Part shown: positions 21,800-30,486 of the stretch, piece after piece
Layout: each line of letters opens with the position of its first letter
How positions within the stretch are numbered: the first letter of the stretch is position 1
Assembly (NCBI RefSeq): GCF_007954425.1
Contig: NZ_CP042345.1
Span: 1,920,001 to 1,984,000, forward strand
Reading direction: 5' to 3'
DNA from: Novosphingobium ginsenosidimutans
Lineage (GTDB): Bacteria > Pseudomonadota > Alphaproteobacteria > Sphingomonadales > Sphingomonadaceae
Length of the DNA: 64,000 nucleotides
Made by a program: the position numbers and the translations under genes
The notes under the pieces: generated by a model
The model's input: the letters and a program-made list of their open reading frames with translations, nothing else
Database searches by the model: none
What the model was told of the DNA's origin: nothing

Positions 21800-22831
21800 C
21801 TAACCGGCAAGGAACTTGGCCGGTTCCGTCGCCAGCCATTCCAGGAAACCCCGCTCGGCCCGGCTCAAGCGACCCGCGCGGGGCAAGCGCTGCGGCGTGA
21901 AGCGGCCCGACCGGGCCGCCTCGACCAGCGCTGGATGGATATAGGCCTTGCGCGCGACCGCCGGCGTATTGGCCAGCGCCTGGGATACTTCCTGCAGCAT
22001 CTCTTTCAGCCGTACACCCCGATTGAGCGCGGCAAAGGCGATGACACTGCCGTGCCAGGTGCGGAAATCCTTCGCGGTAAAGTCACTGCCGGTGATCGTG
22101 CGCAGATAGACGTTCACGTCGGCCGAGCTTATTGCGTGGACCTGGCCGTCATCGCCCTGGTACTGGAACAGCTGTTGCCCGGGCAGGTCCTGGCAGCGCC
22201 GGACCACGCGGATCACCCGCTGATCGGTCAGCCGCACCCGGCGCATGATTCCGCTCTTGCCGCGATAGTCCAGCGCCAGGCCGCCACGGGTCAGCTTGGC
22301 ATGGCGGTTGCGCAGGGTAGTGAGACCAAACGACTTATTTTCGCGCGCGTAGGCGGGGTTGCCGATCCGCAGGTATTCGCAATCGAGGATCCGCACCACC
22401 GCCGCCAGCACAGCCGCGCGGCTGCGCGGCGGGGCCTGTAGGTCCTTGTCGAGCCGCTGGCGCAGCTTTGGCAGGGCTGCACCAAAAGCGGCGCAGTTGG
22501 CAAACTTGCGGGTATCGCGCGCTTCCCGAAATGCCGGGTGATAACGATATTGCCGGCGGCCCCGTGCATCGATGCCGACCGCCTGAAGGTGGCCCTGCGG
22601 ATCGGGGCAAAAGCGGGCCTCGGTATAGGCCGGGGGCAGGGCGATGCGGTTCAGGCGCTCGATTTCGGCCGGGTCCGTAATCCGTGCGCCTGTCTCATCG
22701 AGATAGCGCCAGCGCTGCCCGACCCGCCGCCGGCCAACCGTTAGCGCGGTAACTTCCACAAAAACCAGATCGGCTTCAGACCGGGGAAGGCGCTTCGGGT
22801 TCGGGGCTGGGTTGCGATTTTTTGCCGCCAT
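21800..22831 (-). CDS. DNA topoisomerase IB
   Basis: The product has 343 residues if it starts at ATG 22831. It matches poxvirus-like bacterial topoisomerase IB: RLNRIALPPAYTEARFCP, a RDTRKFANC segment, LRIGNPAYARENKSFGLTTL with a catalytic Arg region, TAKDFRTWHGSV, and the tyrosine nucleophile in RKAYIHPAL near residue 298. It relaxes supercoils by a reversible 3'-phosphotyrosyl nick. With this ATG the gene overlaps the end of the histidine kinase gene by 56 bases. A GTG at 22759 would remove the overlap and still keep the fold. No clear ribosome site decides between them. Confidence 0.88.
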   Translation of the reverse strand: MAAKNRNPAPNPKRLPRSEADLVFVEVTALTVGRRRVGQRWRYLDETGARITDPAEIERLNRIALPPAYTEARFCPDPQGHLQAVGIDARGRRQYRYHPAFREARDTRKFANCAAFGAALPKLRQRLDKDLQAPPRSRAAVLAAVVRILDCEYLRIGNPAYARENKSFGLTTLRNRHAKLTRGGLALDYRGKSGIMRRVRLTDQRVIRVVRRCQDLPGQQLFQYQGDDGQVHAISSADVNVYLRTITGSDFTAKDFRTWHGSVIAFAALNRGVRLKEMLQEVSQALANTPAVARKAYIHPALVEAARSGRFTPQRLPRAGRLSRAERGFLEWLATEPAKFLAG

Positions 22832-25136
22832 GCTTGCGGGAATTGGCAAGAGCGACCGCTTGTTCCCGTGCACCGGCATTAGCCAGCGCTTCGGCCAGCA
22901 CGGCGGCGAGGTCTTCGAGCAGGTAGGGCTTGGGCAGGACCAGGATCCCCGTATTACTGCCCGTGTCGGATCCATGGCCGGTCGTCAGTACGACAGCGAG
23001 GTCAGGGCGCAGCAGCAGCGCCGCTTCGGCCAGATCGCGTCCATTCATGCCCGGCATCGAGATGTCGGTCAGCAGGGCGGCAATCTGCGGGTTTTCGGAC
23101 AGAAGCCTGAGCGCTTCATACCCCTCGGCGGCTGCGATCACCCTATAGCCTAGCGCGGTCAGCGATGCCTGGGCCGAAAGCCGGACCAGTGCTTCGTCCT
23201 CGACCAGCAGGACCAGCTCCCCCTTAACCTCGCGGTCCGCTTGCTTGGCGTCTCCTGCCTCCGCGCTCTCCGGAGCGTCGCAGGCTGGCAGGGCGATGCA
23301 GACGCTCGTGCCGACGTTCGGGGTCGACTGGATTGTGATCCGGCCGCCAGACTGGGCAACAAACCCGTGGACCTGGGACAGCCCCAGCCCCGTCCCCATG
23401 CCAATATCCTTGGTGGTAAAGAAGGGATCGAACACACGCTGCAGCTGCTCAGAGCTCATGCCCTCGCCGTTGTCATCGACTTTGATCTCGATTTCCGTGT
23501 CCCGCCGACGCGTGGCGATCGTCAGCCGCCCGCCTGTCGGCATGGCATCGCGGGCATTGACTGCCAGGTTGACCAGCGCGCTTTCGAGCTGCGAGTTGTC
23601 GACCTCAACCCAGCCAGCCGCTGGATCGAGATCGAGCATTACTTCGATATTCTTGCCCAGCGAGCGTGCCAGCAGGCGCTGGGTCCGGCTGATCAGTGTG
23701 TTGAGTTCAACCCTGCGCGGCTTGAGCCGTTGCTGGCGGGCAAAGGCCAGCAGCCGTCCAGTCAGGTCGGCGGCACTGGTCGCGCCCGCCAGCGCCGTCT
23801 CGATCAGCGGGGCAATGTTGCGGGCATCCATTGCCGGCAATTGCTGTCGCAGGGTGTCGAGCGATGCGATCACCACTGCCAGCATATTGTTGAAATCATG
23901 GGCTATACCACCGGTAAGTTGCCCAAGACTCTCGATCTTCTGGAACTGGCGCAGCGATTCCTGCACCGCCTCGCGCTCCGCCATCTCCTGCTGGACCGAT
24001 GCCAGTGCGTTCTCAAGCTCAGCCGTGCGAGCGGCTACGCGCTGCTCAAGACTGGCTTCGCGGCTTTTGGTTACCGAGATATCCCGCACAATGCCGATCA
24101 CGCCAATGATCTTGCCATCGCGCACCCACGGGTTCTTCTCGACGCGGTACCAGCGCCGCTCGCCATCGACGGTTAGCCGGAGGTCTACCGCGCTCAGTTC
24201 CCCGCGCTCCAGCGCCGCCCGATCGGCCGCGGCAAGCGCTTCGGCTTCATTGGGTTCATCGGTGGGCGGCAGCGGCACCCCGCGCAGCATCGGCAAGGGG
24301 GTGGGCACCGCCTTGGAGAATGCCGCATTGGCAAACAGTACCTCGCCCTGCCTGGTTTTCACGAAGATCAGGTTGCCGCTCGAATCGATGATCGATTGCA
24401 GCAGGTGGCGGCCAGCTTCGAGAATGGTTTCGCTGCGGGCGCGGATCGCTTGTTCGCGGGCCTGCTGACGGGCCCGGAGCTGGCCCCGCACCGCCATGCC
24501 GCACAGCAGGCCAAGCACCAGGGTAAAGGCGGTCAGCAGCGCGCGCCACCGCCCGGCCAACGTGGTGGCGTGCTGAGCCTGGTTACGGCTCTCAAGCAGT
24601 TCCAATTGCTTGAGCCGTTCAAGTGCGGCCAGTTCCGCGCGCAGCTGATCCATCGCCTGCTTGCCGTCGCGAAGCTGATCCAACCGGTTAGCCTGATCGA
24701 GCCGTCCTTGCCGCTGCATGGCTACACTGCGCTCGAGCTGCGCCATGCTGGCCGAGGCAAGTTCCTCAATCCGCGTGACTTTCGCGGCGGCATCAGCATC
24801 GTTTTCGGTCAGCTCACGCAGCCGGGCGATCGCCGCCGGCTGCTGACTGCGCGCCGCATTGAGGGGCTGCAGGAAGGCAGGATCGCCAGTCAGCAGAAAG
24901 CCGCGCTCGCCGGTCTCGGCATCCTGCGCGGTACTCAGAACCTGCTCGGTCGCACGCAGCACGTTCAGTGTCAGCACCTCTTGTGCCTGGGCAGCATGCT
25001 CAGCATGCTCGGATTGCCGCGAACTTAGTGTAAGCCAAGCCAGCAGCGCCAGCAGCAGCGCCGCCGCGATGCCAAGCGCGATCCTTCGCAGTCCGTCGAC
25101 GCGATCATCTGACTGCAATCGAACACCTGTGGTCAA
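22776..25136 (-). CDS. Hybrid sensor histidine kinase (CHASE3-PAS-HisKA-HATPase-REC)
   Basis: The 786-residue protein has a transmembrane helix at about 20-40, a CHASE3 domain (TAQDAETGERGFLLTGDPAFL), a second helix near 200, a PAS domain around 245-350 and a coiled-coil. The HisKA domain has its phosphorylated histidine in IAHDFNNML near residue 413. The ATPase boxes NLAVNARDAM, VDDNGEGM and GTGLGLSQVHG are all intact. A receiver domain with its aspartate in LLTDISMPG near residue 690 completes it. It senses a periplasmic or membrane cue and passes phosphate to its own receiver. The start is TTG at 25136; no better ATG precedes the first helix. The output partner is not visible nearby. Confidence 0.9.
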   Translation of the reverse strand: MTTGVRLQSDDRVDGLRRIALGIAAALLLALLAWLTLSSRQSEHAEHAAQAQEVLTLNVLRATEQVLSTAQDAETGERGFLLTGDPAFLQPLNAARSQQPAAIARLRELTENDADAAAKVTRIEELASASMAQLERSVAMQRQGRLDQANRLDQLRDGKQAMDQLRAELAALERLKQLELLESRNQAQHATTLAGRWRALLTAFTLVLGLLCGMAVRGQLRARQQAREQAIRARSETILEAGRHLLQSIIDSSGNLIFVKTRQGEVLFANAAFSKAVPTPLPMLRGVPLPPTDEPNEAEALAAADRAALERGELSAVDLRLTVDGERRWYRVEKNPWVRDGKIIGVIGIVRDISVTKSREASLEQRVAARTAELENALASVQQEMAEREAVQESLRQFQKIESLGQLTGGIAHDFNNMLAVVIASLDTLRQQLPAMDARNIAPLIETALAGATSAADLTGRLLAFARQQRLKPRRVELNTLISRTQRLLARSLGKNIEVMLDLDPAAGWVEVDNSQLESALVNLAVNARDAMPTGGRLTIATRRRDTEIEIKVDDNGEGMSSEQLQRVFDPFFTTKDIGMGTGLGLSQVHGFVAQSGGRITIQSTPNVGTSVCIALPACDAPESAEAGDAKQADREVKGELVLLVEDEALVRLSAQASLTALGYRVIAAAEGYEALRLLSENPQIAALLTDISMPGMNGRDLAEAALLLRPDLAVVLTTGHGSDTGSNTGILVLPKPYLLEDLAAVLAEALANAGAREQAVALANSRKHGGKKSQPSPEPEAPSPV

Positions 25137-25289
25137 CCGGTCTCGCCCACCACCCCAGCGAGCATCAAAAGACTGGCCTGCGGGGCATTGCGCGGAACCG
25201 TTCCGTGATCGACTGCCGACGAGACCAACGGTGCACGATTCGAGATAAGGTCATTCAATGCAACGACTTTGGTCCGGAACCGTACGCAG

Positions 25290-27722
25290 CTAAACGCTGG
25301 GCAGGAGCTGGCTGGAGCTACCCCAGCCAGCCAGCCCGCGATCGGCAGCCCGTTCGAGCAGCTGGGCGCGGTCGGCCAAGCGGAAGGCAGCCGCCGTCTC
25401 GAATTCGTCGAGCTCTGCCCAACTGACCGGCGCCGCCACCGGCGCGCCGGCCCGGGCCCGCACCGAATAGGGCATGATCGCAGTCGAGCCCCGCTGGTTG
25501 CGCAGCCAGTCGATGAAGATCCGGCCCTTGCGCTTGGCCTTGGACATGGTCGCAACAAACCGCTCCGGCTCGGCGGTTGCCAGGGCGATCGAGAAGCGGC
25601 GAGCGAAGTCCGTTACCTCGTCCCACTCGGCCTGGGGCTTGAGCGGTACAATCACGTGAACGCCTTTGCCTCCTGATAGCATGGCGAAGCTGGTCAGCCC
25701 GATGTCGGCCAGGTGGCGCTTCAGATCCTGCGCTGCCTTGCGTACGTCGGCAAAGCTCAGCGCCTCGTCGGGATCAAGGTCGAAGACCAGGCGGTCGGGC
25801 TGTTCCAGATGCCGTGAATGGCTGGCCCAGGCGTGGAACTCGATCGCGCCCATCTGCACGCATTCGAGCACGCCTTGCGCATCCGACACGCAGAGATAGT
25901 CCTCTTCTCCGCCATCCTTTTCGCGGATCCGGACCGAGCCGATGTCCTTGCCCAGATTGCCCGCGCCATGCTTCTGGAAAAAGCACTTGCCGCCGATCCC
26001 GTCCGGGCAACGTACCAGGCTTAGCGGCCGCCCGGCCATGGTCGCCAGCAGCAGCGGAGCCATCGCGCGGTAGTAGTCTGCAAGTTCACCCTTGGTAATG
26101 CCGTCATCCGGGAAGACCACGCGCTCGGGGTGGGTGATCCGCACTTCGGGATCGGCAGGTTTGGGCATGGGCCGCTCCAGTCTTACCTCGCGGGCCGGCT
26201 TATCACCCCTGAGGCCGACAAACCGCGCATGCCGCAGGATACCTTCACCGGTAAACTCGGCAAAGGCCACTTCCGCGACCAGTTCCGGCCGCAGCCAGTG
26301 CGCACCGCGCTGGGCCGAGGCGGGGACGGCCGTGGCTGGGTCGGTGGCTGCGAGGGGAGCCATGGCCTCGGCCAGGTTCTGCATCGTCCGCTCGTTGAAG
26401 CCGGTGCCAACCTTGCCGGCATAGCGGAGATGGTCGCCATCATAGCGCCCGAGCAGCAAGGCGGCGAAGGCTCTTCCGCGCGCCGCCGAGCCGGTCCAGC
26501 CCAGGATTACGAACTCCTGCCGTGCGACGCATTTGCTCTTCAGCCAGGCCTGGGTGCGTTTGCCGCGATAGGGGGCATCGGCGCGTTTCGAAACGATCCC
26601 TTCCAGTCCCGCGCCGCACAGCAGCTTCAGCATTTCGCCGCCCGAACCGAGGACGTGTTCGGCATAGTGCAGCGGCGACGGAACGCCGGCCAGCAGGGCC
26701 TGCAACCGCGCCTTGCGGTCCAGGTTGGGGAGCGGACGCAGATCCTCGCCGTCAAGGTGGAGCAGGTCAAAGGCAAACAGGCTGAGACCCCGGCCGCCGG
26801 CCGAGATCGCTTCCTGCAAGGCGGAGAAGTCCGGGTTGCCCGCCGCATCCAGCGCCATGATTTCTCCGTCGATCAGCGCCGCATCGACAGGCAGCGTTGC
26901 AGCGGCGGCGCAAACATCCGGAAATTTGTCGCTCCAGTCATGGCCAGAGCGGGTATAGACCACCGCGCTGCCGCCGCCGCAGGCGATCAAGGCGCGATAG
27001 CCATCGTACTTCGTCTCGTGCAGCCAATCGGGACCGTCGGGTGCCTCGTCCACCAGCGTGGCGAGTTGGACCGGTTCAAAAGGGGGCGGGGTGGCCCTCC
27101 CTTTGCCGCGCTTGCGCCGCCTGGTTTTGGGCGATGGCTTGCCTTCAGCGATATCGTGCATGGTCCGGCCAGTGGCAACGGACGTCAGCTCGCGTTCGGT
27201 CAGGCTGTCCGACGGGCCGCAGCAGGCATCCTCGATCTTGCGCAGCAGCCAGTTTTCGCGCTTCTCCATGCCGCGCGGCTTCAGCCGGATCAGCAGCCAT
27301 TCACCCTTCATCCGCTGGCCGTGCAGCACGAAGTGAAGGTGGCCTTTCTCGAGATCCTGCGCCTTTTTCCCGGCAATCGGCTCCCAGGTCCCTTCATCCC
27401 ACAGCATGACTGTCCCGCCGCCATATTCGCCTTCGGGGATCGTGCCTTCGAAGCTGGCGTAGTCCATCGGGTGATCTTCGGTGCGCACGGCGAGCCGCTT
27501 GTCTTCCGGATTGGGGCTCGGGCCGCGGGTGACGGCCCAGCTTTTCAGCACGCCGTCCACTTCCAGCCGAAAATCCCAGTGCAGCCGGGTGGCATCGTGC
27601 TTCTGTACGACGAACCGCCGCGCTTGACCGTTGCGGGCTGACACCACCTTGTCGCGCGGTTCGGGGGTGCGTTTGAAATCGCGCTTGGCCTTGTACTCGG
27701 CAAGGGGGGCTTCGCGTCCCAT
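25290..27722 (-). CDS. ligD: NHEJ DNA ligase D (phosphoesterase-ligase-polymerase)
   Basis: The 810-residue protein has all three LigD modules. Residues about 5-190 are the 3'-phosphoesterase (RFVVQKHDATRLHWDFRLE, DHPMDYASFEG, GEYGGGTV). Residues about 220-520 are the ATP-dependent ligase, with the adenylated lysine in ETKYDGYRAL near 239 and DGEIMALD. Residues about 530-800 are the primase-polymerase (SLVRCPDG, FDLDPDE, SGGKGVHVIVPL). It seals and processes double-strand breaks held by Ku. The order PE-LIG-POL is the common proteobacterial one. It starts 3 bases after the ku stop, so the two are one operon with the EcfG-like promoter upstream of ku. Confidence 0.96.
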   Translation of the reverse strand: MGREAPLAEYKAKRDFKRTPEPRDKVVSARNGQARRFVVQKHDATRLHWDFRLEVDGVLKSWAVTRGPSPNPEDKRLAVRTEDHPMDYASFEGTIPEGEYGGGTVMLWDEGTWEPIAGKKAQDLEKGHLHFVLHGQRMKGEWLLIRLKPRGMEKRENWLLRKIEDACCGPSDSLTERELTSVATGRTMHDIAEGKPSPKTRRRKRGKGRATPPPFEPVQLATLVDEAPDGPDWLHETKYDGYRALIACGGGSAVVYTRSGHDWSDKFPDVCAAAATLPVDAALIDGEIMALDAAGNPDFSALQEAISAGGRGLSLFAFDLLHLDGEDLRPLPNLDRKARLQALLAGVPSPLHYAEHVLGSGGEMLKLLCGAGLEGIVSKRADAPYRGKRTQAWLKSKCVARQEFVILGWTGSAARGRAFAALLLGRYDGDHLRYAGKVGTGFNERTMQNLAEAMAPLAATDPATAVPASAQRGAHWLRPELVAEVAFAEFTGEGILRHARFVGLRGDKPAREVRLERPMPKPADPEVRITHPERVVFPDDGITKGELADYYRAMAPLLLATMAGRPLSLVRCPDGIGGKCFFQKHGAGNLGKDIGSVRIREKDGGEEDYLCVSDAQGVLECVQMGAIEFHAWASHSRHLEQPDRLVFDLDPDEALSFADVRKAAQDLKRHLADIGLTSFAMLSGGKGVHVIVPLKPQAEWDEVTDFARRFSIALATAEPERFVATMSKAKRKGRIFIDWLRNQRGSTAIMPYSVRARAGAPVAAPVSWAELDEFETAAAFRLADRAQLLERAADRGLAGWGSSSQLLPSV

Positions 27723-27725
27723 GGA

Positions 27726-28580
27726 CTAGCGCTTGCGGCCGGCTTTGCGCGTGGGCGGGGCCTTGGTCTTGCTGGCCGAAGCCGCCCGCTCCGGCTTCTC
27801 CAACGAACGCTTCAATGCCGCCATCAGATCGATGACGTTCGAACCGCCGGTCTCGGCCGGGGTCTCATCCTCGGCCACGATCTTGCGGCCCTTGGCCTTC
27901 AGCTTGCGCTCAACCAGATCGCGCAGCGCCTCGCGGTAGCGATCGTGGAACATGCCGGGTTCAAACTTCCCGGTCTTCCGCTCGATCAGCGACTCCGCCA
28001 GTTCGAGCAGTTCCTGGTCCGGTTCCTGATCGGGAATGTCCCGAAAGTAGTTTTGCGCCTTCTGCAGTTCCTCGGCATAGCGCAGCGTTTCCATCACCAT
28101 TCCGCGGCCGCAAGGCGATAGGGCGACGATGTATTCGCGTCCGCGCATGGCGAGCTGGCCGATTCCGGTGCGCCGACTGGCGCGCAGCGCTTCGCGCAGC
28201 ACGACGAAAGCCTCAACCGCCAGGTCATCCGCCGGGACGACGTAATAGGGCTTTTCGAAATAGGTGTGGTCGATCGCGTCGCGGTCAACGAACAGGGCCA
28301 GGTCCAGCGTCTTGCGTGATTCCAGCCGGACCGCCTCAAGCTCCTCGTCCTCCAGCAGGACGAAGCGGTCCTTCTCGTATTCGAAGCCGCGGATGATGTC
28401 GTCAGGATCAATCGGGCCGATTCCGGTCACCGCCTTCAGGTAATGGACCGGTTTGCCGCTGGGCTCGTGGATCTGGCGAAAGGTGGTGGCATTGCTGCTG
28501 CGCGCGGCCGCGTAAACCTCAACCGGGATCGAGACCAGGGCGAGCCGGATATGACCTTTCCAATAGGGGCGTGCAGGCAA
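27726..28580 (-). CDS. ku: Ku protein of non-homologous end joining
   Basis: The 284-residue protein is a bacterial Ku: ARPYWKGHIRLALVSIPVEVY at the N-terminus, FRQIHEPSGKPV, RGFEYEKDRFVLLEDEE, then the DNA-ring core and a basic C-terminal tail (TRKAGRKR) that in other Ku proteins aids DNA binding and LigD recruitment. It forms a ring dimer on DNA ends. The start codon is TTG at 28580 with GAGGACC about 6 bases upstream. It is first in the ku-ligD operon and lies 34 bases downstream of an EcfG-like promoter, suggesting that end joining is induced by the general stress response. Confidence 0.95.
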   Translation of the reverse strand: MPARPYWKGHIRLALVSIPVEVYAAARSSNATTFRQIHEPSGKPVHYLKAVTGIGPIDPDDIIRGFEYEKDRFVLLEDEELEAVRLESRKTLDLALFVDRDAIDHTYFEKPYYVVPADDLAVEAFVVLREALRASRRTGIGQLAMRGREYIVALSPCGRGMVMETLRYAEELQKAQNYFRDIPDQEPDQELLELAESLIERKTGKFEPGMFHDRYREALRDLVERKLKAKGRKIVAEDETPAETGGSNVIDLMAALKRSLEKPERAASASKTKAPPTRKAGRKR

Positions 28581-28613
28581 GCTGTGGTCCTCGGGCTGGA
28601 GTTACCAGGCCAG

Positions 28614-28639
28614 AACCGGGGGCTCGCCGCAGCGGTTCC
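28614..28639 (-). promoter_or_regulatory. EcfG-type promoter for ku-ligD
   Basis: Read on the minus strand: GGAAC at 28639-28635, 17 bases, then GGTT at 28617-28614. This fits the general stress sigma factor consensus GGAAC-N16/17-cGTT. The -10 element lies 34 bases before the ku start codon, a normal leader length. A second such promoter faces the other way for the hemerythrin gene. Confidence 0.6.
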
Positions 28640-28672
28640 CGACCATGCGTGGCGCGCGTGCGGCCTGTGACT

Positions 28673-28697
28673 GGAACAGGCGGGACCGGGTCCAGTT
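28673..28697 (+). promoter_or_regulatory. EcfG-type promoter for the hemerythrin gene
   Basis: GGAAC at 28673-28677, 17 bases, then GTT at 28695-28697. The -10 element ends 34 bases before the ATG of the hemerythrin gene. With the minus-strand promoter at 28614-28639 this makes a compact divergent control region of 151 bases. Confidence 0.6.
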
Positions 28698-28731
28698 GTA
28701 CCAAGCCCACGGCACTTCCAGGAGGCCACCC

Positions 28732-29331
28732 ATGAACTTCTTTGACCGTTTAGCCGCCGCCATCACGCCCGAGGCGACCGACGAAGATCGCATTAACGCC
28801 CGTAACGAAGCGCAGGCCCTGGCGCAGGACGATGACTGGCTTGGCAGCGTGCTCGATCAGCATGAGCAGATCGAAACACTGTTCGCAGAAGCCGCCTTGG
28901 CTCAACCCGGCGATGATCGCGTTGCGGCGATGAAGAAGCTCGGTCAGCTGCTGACTGCGCATTCGATGGCTGAAGAAGTGGTGCTCTATCCTGCGATCGC
29001 CCGGATCGGTGAAAAGGGCGACGCGACCATGGCCTATGAAGAACAATCGATGGCGAAGGTTGAGATGGCCGGGCTGGAACAGCTTGATCCGGAAAGCGAT
29101 GAGTGGGCGCAGAAGCTTGAAGCCATCCGCAAGGCTGTGGCCCACCATGTCTATGAAGAAGAATCCGACTGGTTTCCCAAGCTTCACCGCAGCATCAGCG
29201 AGAGCGAGGCGGATATGCTGTCGATGCGGTTTGACGAGGAATTCGATCGCCATGGCGATGTCGGCATGGGTTCGGCTCATGTCCGGCCGGCCAGCCAGCC
29301 AGGTCCGGCGACGGGCGGCTACACCAACTGA
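28732..29331 (+). CDS. Hemerythrin HHE domain protein
   Basis: The 199-residue cytoplasmic protein has helical HHE motifs with candidate iron ligands: LDQHEQIETLF near residue 43, LLTAHSMAEEVVLYPAI near 80, YEEQSMAKVEM, and AHHVYEEESDWFPKL near 140. The C-terminal 35 residues (GSAHVRPASQPG and on) are a flexible tail. Such proteins bind a di-iron centre and are linked to oxygen, nitric oxide or redox sensing, or iron storage; the sequence does not say which. The ATG at 28732 follows AGGAGG; upstream in-frame codons lie inside the promoter. Hemerythrin genes are common members of general stress regulons. Confidence 0.85.
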   Translation: MNFFDRLAAAITPEATDEDRINARNEAQALAQDDDWLGSVLDQHEQIETLFAEAALAQPGDDRVAAMKKLGQLLTAHSMAEEVVLYPAIARIGEKGDATMAYEEQSMAKVEMAGLEQLDPESDEWAQKLEAIRKAVAHHVYEEESDWFPKLHRSISESEADMLSMRFDEEFDRHGDVGMGSAHVRPASQPGPATGGYTN

Positions 29332-29338
29332 AGCCAGC

Positions 29339-29366
29339 GAGCGGGTCCGGTGCGCCGGACCCGCTC
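29339..29366. terminator. Bidirectional hairpin terminator
   Basis: A 12-bp perfect stem GAGCGGGTCCGG / CCGGACCCGCTC with a TGCG loop lies between the hemerythrin stop and the convergent GH130 gene, touching the stop codon of the latter. There is no T run longer than three, so termination may be intrinsic-weak or Rho-assisted. Confidence 0.6.
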
Positions 29367-30486
29367 AAACCCCAAAGGCAGATTTCGGAATGTGCGTGAT
29401 GCGGCAGGCGAGATCGCACTCGCCGGAAGCAACGATGAAGCTTTCGTCGCGCTCGGCGATCCCGGTCGAGAAGACTACGTCACGGAGGTAGATTCTGTCC
29501 TCCAGCCCGGCGAGTAGCTCGGGCCGCGCTTCGAGCAGCGGTCCCTCACCATGCGAGATAATGCGCCAGGGCTCCTCAAGATCAAGCAGCGACCAGTAGG
29601 TGCGATAGATCCCGACAATCTCCTTTGGCTCCACCCCGTGCCACAGTGCCAGCCAGCCGCGGTCGGTACGGATGGGAGGGGTGCCGCCTCCTATCCGCGC
29701 CGTCGCGACCGTTCCGCTTTCCGGCCGTAGCCCCGGGTGAATGCAGGGCTTCCAGTGCAGCGCGTCGGGCGAAGTGGCCAGGTTGATCGATGGCCCGGCC
29801 CGCCACTCGCTACCCGGGGGATAGGCGAAGTAAAGATCACCGAGCGGCCGGGTCTGCGCCCAAAGGGTATCGCCGATCCGCCCCTCGAAGATCACCATGT
29901 CCTTGTTCTGGTGATCGAGGATCACGTCGACAAACCGCCAGTCGAGCCCGTCCTCCGATGCGTAGAGCGTGGTGCAGTGCCGTTCCGGACTGACCGAGCA
30001 GGTGGTCATCAGCCAGCGACCGTCGACCTTGCTGATCCGTGCATCCTCGACGCCATAGCACTGCCACGAACCCTGCGGCGCGATCGCGCGGTCATAGTGA
30101 ATGGCCACCACCGTCAGGCCATCGGGTGAAAGTTCAACCGGCAGCAGCCACGACAGCGAAGTCAGCGCCATGATTCGCCATGGCCCGCCGTTGAGGGTGA
30201 ACTTGCGCGGATCGGCCGGATCGACCTGATCAAGCGGCCAGGCATCAAGCGTGTAGCCCTGCTCGGTCCAACGGATCGCGTGGATCGCGCCGTCCCGCAC
30301 CGGCTCGTCCAGCGCCTCCGCGATGCGCACGACCATCAGCAGGTTGCCATTGTCGAGCCGGGTGAGGGCCGGGTTGAAGGCGCCGAGCACATGGGTAGCC
30401 ACCCCCAGTTTGCCCGCCAGCGGCGAACGCGTCAGGTCTACGTCGGCCGGGCCAAACACCAGCCGGTCGATCGGGAAACTGCTCAT
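29365..30486 (-). CDS. GH130 family glycoside phosphorylase/hydrolase (first copy)
   Basis: The 373-residue protein fits the five-bladed beta-propeller family GH130. Motifs are VLGAFNPALTRLDNGNLLM, YGVEDARISKVDGRW, NKDMVIFEGRIGD and GGGTPPIRTDRGWLALWHGV. Characterised GH130 enzymes phosphorolyse or hydrolyse beta-mannosides (mannosylglucose, beta-1,2- or beta-1,4-manno-oligosaccharides). No signal peptide is seen, so it acts in the cytoplasm. It overlaps the SDR gene by 4 bases and shares its EcfG-like promoter. A second, quite different GH130 gene lies at 35525-36802 behind a glycosyltransferase, so both probably work on the same stress-linked glycan. Confidence 0.82.
   Translation of the reverse strand: MSSFPIDRLVFGPADVDLTRSPLAGKLGVATHVLGAFNPALTRLDNGNLLMVVRIAEALDEPVRDGAIHAIRWTEQGYTLDAWPLDQVDPADPRKFTLNGGPWRIMALTSLSWLLPVELSPDGLTVVAIHYDRAIAPQGSWQCYGVEDARISKVDGRWLMTTCSVSPERHCTTLYASEDGLDWRFVDVILDHQNKDMVIFEGRIGDTLWAQTRPLGDLYFAYPPGSEWRAGPSINLATSPDALHWKPCIHPGLRPESGTVATARIGGGTPPIRTDRGWLALWHGVEPKEIVGIYRTYWSLLDLEEPWRIISHGEGPLLEARPELLAGLEDRIYLRDVVFSTGIAERDESFIVASGECDLACRITHIPKSAFGV

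Noticed and set aside
25194-25204. GGAAC-C-GTTCC inverted motif upstream of the hybrid kinase gene
   Set aside because: Neither strand has a matching -10 element at 16-18 bases; taken as chance.
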